Position numbers and translations under genes: made by a program. Shown here in pieces: positions 1-11,641 of a stretch of DNA of 64,000 nucleotides. Numbering within the stretch: position 1 is the stretch's first letter; every line of letters starts with the position of its first letter. This stretch comes from Paramarasmius palmivorus (taxonomy: Eukaryota > Basidiomycota > Agaricomycetes > Agaricales > Marasmiaceae), in contig JAYKXP010000069.1 of the NCBI GenBank assembly GCA_037176845.1, forward strand, positions 124,001 through 188,000, given 5' to 3'. The notes under the pieces are model-generated. The model searched no databases. It was not told the DNA's origin and saw only the letters and a program-made list of their open reading frames with translations.

Positions 1-403
1 ATACCCCGTCATTGATCAAGTCCAGGCTATAATCAACAAGCGTATCCTGCATGCCCTACACGGGATAGTGCAGGCTTCCGGCATAGTATCTGACGCATGT
101 ATGGCAGATATAGTGGTGAATGGACAGGGAATAGTGGTGGTCATTGAGAAGGCGATGGAGATCGATAGGATTCTCACTCTAGAGATGACAATGGAGGATG
201 TCACCGTGTTCGTGGCACCTTTAGGGGAAGTGCTGGATTTGGAACGTATGGAGTGTGCTTTCCGTCAGGAGGTTCTCTCGAAGGAAAGTTTTGTTATTGG
301 TTCTACTGACATGGGCATTTGCTGCTTGCCAAATGCCAACGAAGCTTCTTCCTGGCAAATCATACTGAAGCCAAAGGTAGTCCTGGACACAACATTTACG
401 TAG
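1..403 (+). CDS. 3' end of an unrecognised protein-coding gene (5' end outside window)
   Basis: The frame beginning at base 2 is open from the window edge to a TAG at 401-403, giving about 133 residues. It has no initiator at the left edge, so it is the last exon(s) of a longer gene. The visible part is rich in Val, Ile, Glu and Met, with a hydrophobic stretch around GQGIVVVIEKAME, and no membrane segment is clear. I do not recognise the family. It converges with the minus-strand gene ending at 595, leaving about 190 bp for both 3' ends. Confidence 0.4.
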   Translation, partial: YPVIDQVQAIINKRILHALHGIVQASGIVSDACMADIVVNGQGIVVVIEKAMEIDRILTLEMTMEDVTVFVAPLGEVLDLERMECAFRQEVLSKESFVIGSTDMGICCLPNANEASSWQIILKPKVVLDTTFT

Positions 404-594
404 CGTGATGTATCCTATTCATATAGTGATCTTTGCGACCGTATTGTATGACGGCTCAGATTTATCAGTTGAGGCGAAAACTTGCATATCACGAGTATGA
501 AAACACGAAACTTGGCAGAAGCCTTGAAATACAACAGCTGAATTATAGTTACAACAACAGTGATACTACCAAGTCCGGAGATTATGGCCCTGTA

Positions 595-3344
595 TTACAA
601 TTTATGGAAGAGTCGGATATAGTCGTCAGCCAGCTTCTCTTGCTTTCCAGCGACAGCGAGTGCTCGTTTCGAACCCTTGATTGCATTCTTCCACTCACGG
701 TTGGTGTACAACTTCGCAGCTCCACTCTTTATCGCCTTGAGCCGTTCCTTATACCAAGCCTCCGCATCTGGTGACCAATGTCCCAAACTGAATCCAGTAT
801 TTTTCCACGAAGTCGGTTTCGGCCACCATGACTTCTTGCATAGTTGAAATGTGCCATCCTTCTTGCGTTCCACTAGAAACAGTCATAAGTATCGGAAATC
901 TGATAAGGATTAACAGGATTGACCTTCAACGTCATACAAGCCGCAGATAAGATCCAACTCTTCTTCAGTGAGTTGGTCGTCCCAATAGTGTTCCGATTGA
1001 AATGTGATGCACTCTCCGAAACCTCGCAAATCCATCATTTGTCTAGGGCCTTCAACAATGTCATCAATGGAGACAATATCAGAGGCAATGCGTCCCACAA
1101 TTCCACCCAGCAGGACTGCTGCTCGCCCCCGGGGAGTTTGTAAGAAAAGATTTCTCTGATGGACATAGCTGGCATAGTCCAACAAATTGAATTCATAATC
1201 CCTTGGGCGGAAGCCTAAACGGGCAGGGCTGCGGAACTTTGGGGTCGCATGAAGCCGGGTTGTCGAAGAAAGTTTGGTAAAAGTCCGGAAGGTGAATCCT
1301 CGATGTATGAGCCATGGAATCAACTCCTTAGCTGGGCCTGGCCATCCTCGTCGAACAATTTCAAGAACGTTAGCTCCGCTGGGGAGCGCGAGATGAATAT
1401 CCTGATCGTCACCGTCTCGCCAATGCAGGACATAATATCGTGTATCGTGAGTCTGAATAAGCGAGACATTGAAAGGCCAACGTTTTCTAACGACGTAGTC
1501 ATTGGTGGCTATCAAGTCAAGAGTATCTGCCCAATGGAAGGCCATAAGGTCCGACGCCCCTAATTTGGCGAAAACGGTCATGAAAGCACAGAAAGACTCT
1601 CGAAATGTAGGGGAAGGTGAACCACCATGTGAACCTGCCAAGAATTGTGCTTGATCCCATGAAATTGGTTCATTCCCGAGCAGACTCGAGAAATTATTGC
1701 TACCATCAAAACGGATGGAGTCTACAGGATTGCCAACCATACCCAAACGGAACGAGGCGATATCTTCGATGCTCGGTGTCTCATGGGACGAGATGAACTC
1801 TCGCTCCAACGATTTGGTGTAAACCATACGCAAGTAGGCCATAGAATCTGTGCTCTTTGGAAGTTCCTCAACTGCTACAGGTTCGTCCACCTGTATTGGA
1901 GCAAACGATTCTTCCTCATTCTCAAAATCGTCATCCGACTCGTTATCCTCGCCAAAATCCGTGCAAACATCCCATTCGTCATAGACTGAGTCGTAACGAC
2001 GCTGAGTACGACTGTATCTGCTCCAATAGTAATCGTAATTACTCCTCCCTGCAAAAGTACGAATTCGAAATCCTGAATCGTATGCCCAGTAGAAGACGAC
2101 CGAGCCACGTCTGCCGGGGGGAAGATCTTTTTGAGCGTGGGCCTCTCGCTGAAGACGCGCTTGTCGCTTTTGTTCTGTCTCCCGCGAAAGGTACTCCTGA
2201 CGAGCAGAGTTCCTGCGCTGAAAGAACTGGTGGTGGTCCTCACCCTGTTTTTGGCTCGTGCCTTGGAAAACTGCAGGGCTCGGCATAGACAACAACGAAT
2301 CTGCGAGGTGTGTACTCGTCCTCTTCTCGATAGCTGGATTGCCTTCCCATGAAGTCGAAGTCTGAATTCCTATTGTAGCCGGATTATCCGTTCGTCTTGG
2401 GTATGTAAATGTAGCTTGTCCACGTATAGCGTCGTCAATATCCGCCTGTGCAGGTGCATCATCACGGATAATCTGTGGTGCGCGCTCAATATGCCCTACC
2501 GTACCCCAGCATAGGCAAGTAGGGATGCTGAAGCGTCGCATGATCTTGACATGTGATAGGCATCCGGTATCCTTGACATCAATGAATGCGCCGACATAAG
2601 GGGTGTCATAAGCAGTCGCTCTCCAGTCATGCATCCAAACTGGGGATATATCCAGATCTGTTTGCAAGAGCTGGAGTAAATCTTCCACGGCGAATTCGGA
2701 ATCGGAGCTGCGCAGTTTGACAATCACGTCCTTCTCGTATTGTAGATGACGAGCAAAGAAATTGATAGTGCCCAAGAGGGCTAGGAACGCATTCCTAGAT
2801 GCCAGGATCTGACGACGAGCGATATATTCCGACTTGTGTTTGCGAGTATATCCCAGCTGTCGAGGCCAGGGCCAGAGCCGGAAGCTATGAGAAAGTGGTG
2901 CATGTGCCAGCTGTAGAAGCCTATTGTAAAGAAGGCGTAGGTTCACTTCGAGAGACTCCCATTCTTCGGCAGTTGATGGCTGCAGAGCGAACTTCCCATC
3001 CGTGTCTGTGCAGACAGGAAGTGTGCGGAACGTGTGATTGAGTGTTTGTAGCCAGTCGGAGATGAGTGGATCTCGCGCAGGAAGGAATGCCATGTATGGA
3101 TTATCTTCATACATCCACAGAGGATTTCTGAATGGGAATAGGGATTTGGCATTGTCTGGGGTAAGGAGCTCTTTGGAAGGTACGTATGGGAAGGTGTGAG
3201 GAGGATGTTCACCAACGGTCACGAAAATTCTGTCATCGACTACTGAGACGCGACCATGGGTACCAAAACACTTGGAACTATTCCTGTGAACTGTTAGAAG
3301 CCAAATAGAACGGAGATTACCACCCAAACAGACCTTTCATGCAT
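595..3344 (-). CDS. Large orphan protein typical of agaricomycetes (about 882 aa)
   Basis: Three exons: 3344-3334, 3283-924 and 872-595. Intron 1 (3333-3284, 50 bp) has GTCTGT...ACAG and a TTCTAAC branch point. Intron 2 (923-873, 51 bp) is GTCAAT...CTAG. Both keep the frame, and the first exon supplies an ATG that the long open frame lacks. The N-terminal part has many aromatic residues and a WPWPRQLGYTRKHKSE-type segment; an acidic low-complexity stretch lies mid-protein; the C-terminus is Trp- and Lys-rich. This resembles a multicopy family of functionally unknown basidiomycete proteins. I see no signal peptide, membrane helix or catalytic motif. The structure looks intact. A palindrome-rich repeat lies about 80 bp upstream of the ATG. 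Confidence 0.7.
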
Positions 3345-3421
3345 CGAAAAAGATATGAACTATCGCAAGATATCTTCGCCAAAATGACACTGTCTCCGGA
3401 GCACGGTCCCAAATTGCAGAC

Positions 3422-3681
3422 GGAGTGTTACCCCTCCGATGCAAGTTTAGTGCGAGTACTGCAATTGGAGTGTTAACCCCCCAATGTAACAGAATGGTGA
3501 TGGTTTGAGTGGAGAAACGTTGAGTCTTATCTAATCGGAATTGGCACACGGCCCGACTCACCTGGCTCTTCCTGAACCTCTTCCTCCAGTACGAAGATGG
3601 ACACTCCATTGGAGGGTTAACACTCCATTGGCACTTGTATTAATCTCGTGGCTTTCCCGTGCGTTGGTTGGTCAACCATCC
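3422..3681 (+). repeat. Four-palindrome element, copy E1
   Basis: Four near-perfect 16-bp palindromes with the pattern GGAnnGTTAACnnTCC start at 3422, 3467, 3611 and 3666 (spacings 45, 144 and 55 bp). Between the second and third is a copy of the core TCTTATCTAATC at about 3526-3537, whose complement contains AGATAAG, a GATA-factor-type motif. Three more copies of this arrangement occur in the window. The element lies just upstream of the minus-strand gene that starts at 3344. Confidence 0.75.
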
Positions 3682-4147
3682 ATTCGTACCAAACGGAATA
3701 CACGAAGATCGGCGTCGTTCTGCGGTTTTCACTGGCATGGACTCGGTGAGTATCCTGCTCATTCTGACATTATCACGAGTCCTTATTTCAGGCATCTTAG
3801 CCTACTCGTATACCTACCGGGCCTTTACACCACTTACTCGGCGAGTGGTGTGCATTACGAGTCAGGACATTATCTGGGAAAGCAAGTCCCCGTCTGCATT
3901 AACAGATACTTGAAGTCCTGGAAATAGGGTGCTCTGTATATTCCAGTAAATCTCATTCCCGAACTTTAAAACATTGAATATTGATTCCGTTGTCCTCTTT
4001 GCTGTGACCAATTTGGTGCGACCTCAACCTCACTTGCAGGTTATCACTGATTTGCCTTCGCCGATCTCAGCGCGACAAAAATTATAGTATTGCAAAACAG
4101 GTTCTTGAAATGTATATAATAACGACGGTGAGTATACTGTTAGCTGG

Positions 4148-5050
4148 CTATCTACAACCAGTACCCAAGCAAGCTTCAGCCCATACATTCACCCACATGT
4201 AGCGCGAAAATAGCATATCTATTGTGATCCTCCGATTATGCCATGCCGACTTTACTACATTCCACCAGGAGGTGATATCGGAAACGAAAACAAAAAGTGA
4301 GAGCGGTGGGGCCTTCGTGGATGTAGAGATAAGCTGGTTCCTGTAAGTCAATTGGTAGCCAGTCACATCTGACAAATAGGCAGCCACGTTGTTCAAGGCG
4401 CCTACAACCCTTTTCAAAATCAAGGCGAGTTTAATGAGAGGCACTGAAGCCACGCCGAGGTATCGAGTGACGCGAGGAGGACCGATGAACACATAGACGT
4501 TTGCGACGACGCTGTGACTCAAGGTCGCGATCACATATGCGTATACGCTCGGGTCATGATTCAATACCAAGATCTACGCATGGTTAAGTGATATCTTTAA
4601 TGCAAGGTGAGTGAAGGCCTCACAGTGTTTATGTCGTTGTCGATGATGTAGTCCTCCAGGCTGAATGTCTTTGTAATATCCAACTTGAATTGGCCGTACA
4701 CGTTCCACACAATGCTAGATACTCGACGTTAATAATACTTTCGGCCCCGATAAAACGACTTACGGAAGCGCATCAGGATTAGCTGGTTCATCTATGTAGC
4801 AGATCGCAAAACGTTCCAACATTCCTTCTCGATGTCCTCGTTCCAACACCCGAAGTGTTGGTCTAAGGTACATGACGTTGTCCTGAATACGCTCTGCAAT
4901 CAACAATACCCTCTGGAAATCACTACTCTCCTTTGCGACCCAGGTATTTGAGGGATCGGGGGGTGCCAGTACAGGGGAATGAGTAACCTCTGAGACAAGG
5001 TAAGAGGCGAAGACAGTGGCCAGAATGGACAAGACTCGGAGTAATGACAT
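4148..5050 (-). CDS. Unrecognised membrane or secreted protein (about 267 aa)
   Basis: Three exons: 5050-4764, 4714-4624 and 4573-4148. The introns are GTAAGT...CTAG and GTGAGG...GTAG, and both joins keep the frame. The protein begins with a hydrophobic segment (SLLRVLSILATVFASYLV) that could be a signal peptide or membrane anchor. Further hydrophobic stretches are near residues 130-150 (VIATLSHSVVANVYVFIG) and in the C-terminal third. No family is recognised. An ATAAAA sequence lies about 40-50 bp upstream of the ATG on the same strand. Confidence 0.5.
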
Positions 5051-5656
5051 CGTGAAGAGTTTGCAACTACCTCTGAGAACTAAGTGTGTCTTCCTTTTAT
5101 GATATCCGAGATTGCCTTGGAGCTGCTACCTCAAGCGCTCCCTTGAAGGGCCTTCCGACACATTGGCCTACGTTCCCAGCCATCGATATGGATTGATCGA
5201 ATTCAAAGCGTTCGCCTGGCGGTGAACGCGTGTTATTTAGCATCAACAGTCAACCCGGCACTTCGAAGATTCTGGATCAGAAGTGAAATTTGAGGTCCAA
5301 CGTCATGACCATTTATCATGCATCACGACCTTGGCACTTTTTAAGGATAGGCCTTTAATTTGGAAGAAGTGTTCAATCATGTAAGTACAGTACTCGTGTC
5401 GCTATCCTAGAAAATTGACTGCCCTGAACACCGAAGCGAAGAAGCAGCCTAGTAGGCCGCTCGAAACGAAGATGTCATCACAGACGCAACAGGCAATACA
5501 CTCAGTGCTCTTGCATTCCAGCTCTTTGCCGTTGCTAGTTTCATTCAGCCAATCATGAGATCCTGACTTTCGGGATACATTTGGGCCCTGGGGTTTCTTC
5601 TTTATTGGATCCCACTCTTCCGACTGCAGCTCGAGGAGTCAATGCCACGTCGCATA
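5051..5656. other. Intergenic, no gene seen
   Basis: This holds the upstream region of the gene starting at 5050, with a TATA-like ATAAAA on the minus strand at 5090-5101, and the 3' side of the coiled-coil gene. No convincing reading frame, repeat or RNA was seen. Confidence 0.4.
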
Positions 5657-6638
5657 TCATTGCGAATAAACTTGAGCACTCACTGAAGTTGATGTCGTGA
5701 AGGTTGAATCATGATGTTGACGAACTTGTTCGTCGTCTATGTTAAAGGATACCTGCGAGTCGCACGTCGAAGCAGTGGTAACGTTCGCGTCATTCATCTC
5801 TGCCGACTCTGACCGAGTGCCGACGCCGTTGCCAGGGGATGTGGCTAGAAAACTGAAATGACTGGCGTAAAACGGTCGAGTAGTACTAAAAGCAAGACCT
5901 CTGAGACTCACAGACTCTCCCCAGCATATACGTGATTGACTGAGAGCTCCAAATTCTCTATCTGTTGGGATAACGACTCCAGATAACGTGCATCTCTCTC
6001 ATTGTTCTGCTTTATGATGACCAACTCGTAGGCAACTTCATCCAAACGCTTCCAGTGGCGCTTTAACTGGAGTGGGACAGCGTCTCCCTGGTCCTGCAGC
6101 TCTCTGTGGTGTCGCCGTAGATTCTGAATTGTGGATGCATGTACTGTTGTCACGATAGACCAGTGGTGAACTAGATTCTTTAACGCATGGATTTCCTCGC
6201 GAATTCCCGCAAAAGAGGCCTTTAGTTTACGGGGTGGGGGGTGATCAACTGCCATTCACAAGACAAAACCGAGTTTAACAAATACGCCTTACATCAAACA
6301 TTTTCTCTTGACGCCTCAGCAGCCTGAGGACCTCTCCAATAGTCCCTCGAAATCGCTGAATATCGTTCTCGCTGAGATGGTACCTAATAAAACCATTTTT
6401 GCGTCTGTAATCAAACGGAGAGAACATTCACGAACTGGTTCAAATCGTTGCGCAGAGCGTCATTCCCTTCCTGTAGTGCATGGACCTCCCATTGCAGGGA
6501 GTAATTCTCGGAGACTAGTCGACTGAGTTTCCTATCGGAGGCTTTGAGCCTTACGTTCAGATCTTGAGCCAGTGTGAGGGCCTCCTGGATATCCGCAATA
6601 TTCCAAAATTCTGCGTCGTCGTATTGCCGGGATGACAT
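5657..6638 (-). CDS. Coiled-coil protein, unrecognised
   Basis: The likely start is the ATG at 6638 (MSSRQYDDAEF). Four exons can be joined. The first encodes a heptad-rich helix (ASDRKLSRLVSENYSLQWEV). A short second exon follows, then a long helical exon (about 6215-5915) with segments such as HHRELQDQGD and YLESLSQQIENLELSV. The last, Ser/Thr-rich exon ends at 5657. The clearest splice sites are GTAAGG (about 6289) and GTGAGT (about 5911) with a CATTTCAG acceptor. The exact exon 1-2 and 2-3 boundaries are uncertain because more than one acceptor keeps the frame. The many coiled-coil residues point to a structural or interaction protein; no family is assigned. Confidence 0.45.
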
Positions 6639-6775
6639 TTGGTTGAATGTAAGAGGTTGAACGCTAACGTTGAATGATGACCGGTTCACGTCGGTGATCG
6701 AACCTTCGAACCCAGACGAGTAGAAATTCTTTCACCTCGGTGGTAGTGGCTGGTTGGAAGTCACTTTCCTCGTGG

Positions 6776-7330
6776 TATACGCATGTAAATGAGGGTTGCA
6801 AAGAGATCGATTCTGGACTGATCATGAAGAATAGCTCCAAATGGATTATTATCTATTCATTAATTACTACTCGCGGTCAATGGGTCAAATCCTCAAGTAC
6901 TTGCTTGAATGTCTCAGCGTGGCCCATGCCTTGTGGTTTATGCGTGTAAATGAGGGTTGCAAAGAAGGAGATCAATGGAGAATCGCACCATATGGTTCAT
7001 GGATGTTGATTGATTACTAGCTATGGTAGTACTCCGAGTCACGGTCAATGGGTCAAATCTCTAAATGTCGAGAATGTCAAGTCCGATTCCCTTGGCCCAC
7101 GAGAATTCTGTGCGCTCAGCATTCAAGTTCCCAGGGTTTCCTCGTGGTCAAGGCATGCTGTCCGAGGGCCGCAATGGTTAGCGGTCTGGAAATTCGGGAT
7201 TTCACTGTCAGTGGGTCAAATGTTCCAATTTCGAATCTCAAGTGGATCAAGTACTATTTCCGTGCTTGTCCAAGGCCCACGAGGATTTCGTGCAGAGTAG
7301 TATTTCCAGGGTTTCCTCACGGACATGTCC
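6776..7330. repeat. Tandem array, about three imperfect units of about 165 bp
   Basis: The motif GGTCAATGGGTCAAAT recurs at about 6875, 7043 and 7206 (the last as TGTCAGTGGGTCAAAT), a period of 168 then 163 bp. A second shared block, GTAAATGAGGGTTGCAAAG, occurs at about 6785 and 6948. The last two units also share a CCCACGAG...CCAGGGTTTCCTC segment. The region carries no supported gene. Confidence 0.7.
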
Positions 7331-7550
7331 TTGTCGTTGACGGCTTGAACACAGAAAATCTGTAACCATAACCCATCAGCCTGGCCACTGACTAAAGCCA
7401 GAAATTCTACGTTGAGTCGAGGCTTCACCATATTCGAGCTTGCATTTCCATATTTCTGAACAGATTTAAATATAATTACTAGTCGCGAGTAGTGTAAACA
7501 TTGTTATCTACGTATCTCACTGCTATCAATATAGACGACTGAAACGGTAC

Positions 7551-8651
7551 CTAGAAAACACGGCTAATAATCAGATCGCTTGCGTTCTCCCAGATATCTT
7601 CCTCCCTTGTTGCTTCGAGCTCGATTGCCCACTGCAGTACCAAAGGCCTCGCGATCGTGACGGTGCCTGAACGCACATTATTTTGTGCGGTGCTACCATT
7701 GAACACAAAGCAGAGCTTTCGGTATATATCCGGCCTGTGTAGACAGCCTCTCGCGATAGACATACGAGTCAGAGTTGGGTCATTTTCGTGTAAGAGGACA
7801 ACAGAAACACTACTCGGCATGTGTGCAAAGGCACCCAGGGTAGCGGCCTGTATCGGCTTCACGTCGCGAGCGAATCCCACAAAGTCGAGGGCATATTCTC
7901 GTAATGAGGAAAAGTGAGCGATGCAAGGAGGTGAACCGTTGGAATGGGATTTGTCGAGGGCAACTACAAGACGAGTGAGGTTTGCCATCCAAGCGAACTT
8001 CTCAGTAGGGTGTTCTTCTCCGGTTGTATGACAATAAAGACACACCCCATTCAGGGCACAGCTTGGCGGACGGAGTGTTGGGGATACCAAAGCCGCGGGA
8101 CACTCGAGCGTCGAAAGCATTGGGAAATCATGAACGAACAAAATCCCCCGAGCTACGGGTGTGGGCTCGATCTGCTTCAGGACCAGGATTTCGAGGGTTT
8201 TCGCGACCTTGGATATTAGGAGTGAGAGTCCCATATGATGCTGTGGTTTTATAGCCTTAGTGGCTTGTTGGGTATATGCGTATCTCGGAAGCAAGGGATC
8301 GAGAGTCCAGGGAAATGATGTATCGTTCGAACCACCTCTGACGAACAGTGCCCGCACCATTGATGCCTTCGACGGAGATGTCGAGAGTGTTCGATATAGA
8401 AGGGAGATGGATTTCGGTGTTGTCAGGCAGACGACGCGATAAAACTTCTTCTCAAGCCTGGAGCAAAGTAAGATCGATTAGAACGAGCCATTTCTTTCAG
8501 ACATTTGAACTTACAGCGAGTGCGTGCAGTGATTGAGGAGGAGCAAATGCGAGTTATTGAGAACGCCATGGTCTTCAATGTAACCCTCTAATAACTCGAG
8601 AGTAAGGAAACAAGGAAGCATTGGCTGGAGATGGCTGCGAGTCAGACACAT
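7551..8651 (-). CDS. LRR/F-box-family-like protein (about 347 aa)
   Basis: Two exons, 8651-8515 and 8457-7551. The intron has GTAAGT and TCCAG ends and keeps the frame. The ATG at 8651 is the first after an in-frame stop. The protein has the leucine-rich pattern of the basidiomycete F-box/LRR families: near the start a helix (LTLELLEGYIEDH), then (SISLLYRTLSTSP), followed by segments such as ISKVAKTLEILVLKQ and MANLTRLVVALDKS. The F-box itself is weak or missing. It probably acts as a substrate receptor or orphan paralogue; the function is inferred from the fold only. Confidence 0.6.
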
Positions 8652-8804
8652 AGCGGGTAATGGAAAGGATTAGAGAGCAGGTTCCTCTATAACATTCATG
8701 CAACGCGATGTACACGCTGTCGGACGCCCCTTTTGAGCTAACAATCAAAATCTCATGGTTCATTGCGGTTTAGCCATCTACAATATGCATGGAATGTGAA
8801 TGAT

Positions 8805-10766
8805 CTAAGATTTCGTATCATTCCCGGAAAGCTGAAACCGGACTCCTCGTGGGCCTTCAATAGTATCTCTATGTTCGGCGTCGTCCTCATAGATGCCCAA
8901 CTGTTCCAGTCTTTCGACGCTGCCTAAGTTCAGCTCTATACACGCTACTCGAGATGTAAACTCACTGGTCTTCTCCTTCCAGAGAACGTCCCACTTTGAG
9001 CGGAGATCCTAAAATCCATTAGTGACCACTGACTTCGAGTGACCGGTATCTCACCTGGACGAACTGGTGAATTGACTGTACTACTAGGACGTTCCGATGC
9101 AGATGCGCTTGGTTGAGTGGCGCGAGTGGGAGTACTTGGCGTTGCGGAAGTAGATGCAACAGGCTGGTGTAAGTCAACGCCATCCACGGAGTCTTCAGCC
9201 CTAGATCCGGTTGTTAGGGTTTCCTTTTCCTTGCCCTTTATCATGGTATTGGAACTTGGCCGTGACGCTACAGCAGTGGTTGAACTGGCGGCACCACTAG
9301 AGTCTGCACTCATCGAAGTAGATGGAGCCTTCCAGATGGGGCTAAAAGCATGCTCTATACCTGTAAAATTCTCCAGCTTAAACGCAGGGGTCTTGGTCTC
9401 TGACTGAACCTTGAGCGAAGTTCGTTTGCGGTTCTCCTTCACTCGGCTGGTAGCTAGTATACGCTCATCAGCGAGCAGAAAAGGTCATTCATGACTGACT
9501 CACAAGGTGAACGGTGTGCACCGATGCGGGATCGTGTTTCTCCTGCATTGGGTTAAGAAGTGTGTCAATGATGAAGTTGAGTACGACTTACTCGGATCGG
9601 GTATCGGGCTCCCAAGCACCATGTCGAATAGCCTCGGAAGTGCTGGTTTGAAGTGATTTTCAAGCCAGAAATCGATAACCTCGCTTTCCAAGTGTAGAGG
9701 AACCTCGGTCGAAATACTGTCACGAAATTCTACAACTGCGTCATGAAAAACCTTCCGTAGATGGGTCGAAATAAGTCCATGAGACAAGATGATAGCAGAG
9801 GTGATATCGTATGGAATTTCCGTGTCGTCGTACAGTTGAGGTAGGACCTCGCGCATGTGTTCTGCTATGGCCTCTGTTATTTCCCCAAGCAAATCGTGAA
9901 AGAAAGGCGCCAGCTGATGCTGGAGTCGTTCCCCCCACTCCATTTTGCGTTCAGCAGCATTAGGAATGAGATGTTCTGCGGAAGTCAGCTGTGAATCACA
10001 TTGCCATGGTAGTCAACTCACTGGAACCCTTCAACGATGTGTTACGAGAGTGCTCGGGTAACTGTTCCTTGTCGAGCTTTGGCTCATCCTTGTCGGGCTC
10101 TGGCTTATCCTTGTCGAGCTTTGGCTCATCCTTGTTGAGCTGTGGTTTATCCTTGTTGAGCTGTGGTTTATCCTTGTTGAGCTGTGGTTTATCCTTGTTG
10201 GGGGTCGCCGCCTGGTCTAATCCAGTGATAGTATCGTCAGTGTCTGAAAGTTGCACTAGGAGCTCCTTTAGTAATAGTCTGCGAGTCAAGAGAGCGTGCT
10301 GGACAGAAGGGAGATTATGGACTGCGTCTCATTTGAGCCTTTATACTCAACACAAATAGGAGGAGCACGTACCATCGTAAATTCGCCGTTTTCCTTTCAA
10401 AGAGAAGACCATCCGAGCCCATGCTTCACGAACTGTTCCAATCAACCGAACGCGTCTGGAAGATTTCTTTACCAAGAGCAGACATATTATGAATGCAGAA
10501 CTCACATCAGGGCCACAAACCACCCCCGGTTCGCTACAGATTTTCTAAGCACAAATAGGAGAGTGATAATCGCAACAGTACTCACAGTAGATAATATAGC
10601 CAATAGCACCCAAGAAAGGCCTGTTTTGCCGGATTTCCGACAAACGGAAGAGAGTCCAGGTAATTAGACCGCGAAAAGGATTGAAATGTACAAATCGAAA
10701 GGTGACGAATAATCCAACGAGGACGACGAGTGATAGAATCCAGCACCGTTTCGCCATGGTCAGCAT
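8805..10766 (-). CDS. Membrane-anchored protein with a KDKPQLN repeat, unrecognised
   Basis: Nine exons can be chained in frame from the ATG at 10766 (a second ATG follows at 10757) to TAG at 8807-8805. An N-terminal membrane helix (RCWILSLVVLVGLFVTF) is followed by a basic segment, then seven or more repeats of a KDKPQLN/KDEPKLD heptapeptide at about 10200-10068, then a helical domain (WGERLQHQLAPFFHDLLGEI) and a Ser/Thr-rich linker. The tail ends VRFQLSGNDTKS. Donors are mostly GTGAGT or GTAAGT. Introns are 44-60 bp and the chosen acceptors restore the frame each time. A single-pass membrane protein with a charged repeat linker is the best description; no family is recognised. Confidence 0.6.
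10068..10200 (-). repeat. Coding minisatellite, 21-bp unit
   Basis: About seven copies of a 21-bp unit (on the + strand TTGAGCTGTGGTTTATCCTTG and variants) lie inside the gene at 8805-10766. Three adjacent copies are almost identical, which suggests recent slippage. Each encodes seven residues, K-D-K/E-P-x-L-N/D. Confidence 0.8.
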
Positions 10767-10794
10767 TTCTCAATGATAGAAGGCCGAGTGCAAC

Positions 10795-10803
10795 TATATA
10801 AAC
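10795..10803 (-). promoter_or_regulatory. TATA-like box
   Basis: TTTATATAG on the minus strand, 30-45 bp upstream of the two candidate ATGs (10766, 10757) of the membrane-anchored repeat protein. Confidence 0.35.
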
Positions 10804-10972
10804 GTGCGGCTTTCCCTATACCAGACACTCGGATTCCCATCACCCATAGTTACTATATGGGGTACAGTAAGATTGAAGCAATTGCCTCCGTGTCTTGAGT
10901 CCGTGACTACATGCGTATTTTTACGCTTTGGTCAGGCCCCAGGGTTCCGATTTGGAATATGTACATGGAGAT

Positions 10973-11427
10973 CTATCTGACGCCCTGCCTGCGAAGAGTA
11001 TCCTCCTTGACCCAAGATGGCTTCTCCCCGTTTAGCTTGAAAAACTTGGTAGGGTCGGTAGGATGAGGAACTACTTCTCCATGTGGTATGTAATACCATT
11101 TCCTCTCTCGATCCAAAAGCCATACTTGCAAAGCACCTCGATCATCCTCGTTCTTATGAACATAGATGTCCCCAACTTGGTACATGTCGGTAACTGCAGG
11201 GGGACGAGTGAGGAATCCTTTACCACTGGTCTTCCAGTAAGGAGTGTGCCGATTGGTCACAGATACTGGATCTCCTGCTTGCTTTACAGGGACCAATGGG
11301 TCGGACCTCCTCCTTTCCTCGCCTTCGTCCTCTGGGTCGTCCACTGGTATATGCTTGTCAATATCAGATCAGGTAAAATGAGAGCCGACTGACCTCGAAA
11401 ATGAACACCAAATTCTACCAGCCTCAT
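10973..11427 (-). CDS. Small charged protein, possibly the remnant of a repeated family
   Basis: Two exons, 11427-11394 and 11343-10973. The intron (GTCAGT...ACCAG, 50 bp, CTGAT branch) keeps the frame. The protein has a segment of the form GDIYVHKN...LQVWLLDRERKWYYIPHGE...HPTDPTKFFKL...PSWV. The open frame extends upstream of the ATG through a plausible coding stretch (LYDYLLNGGIQDI) back to a stop near 11560, so a further exon or a 5' truncation is possible. No known domain is assigned. Confidence 0.45.
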
Positions 11428-11641
11428 CGTGCGATTTTCTTCGTTGATTTCATACTTAGTTCGTCGGTGACGATAGGATCGCGGGTGAATGTCCTGTATA
11501 CCACCGTTGAGAAGATAATCATAGAGGATACAGTACAGCGCGCACCATCGATGTCGTCAATTGCAGACAAAGATAGCTCTAGCATTACACACATGTTCAT
11601 TTCGGGAAACGTGTATTATATAATCTTATCAGATCACAAAG

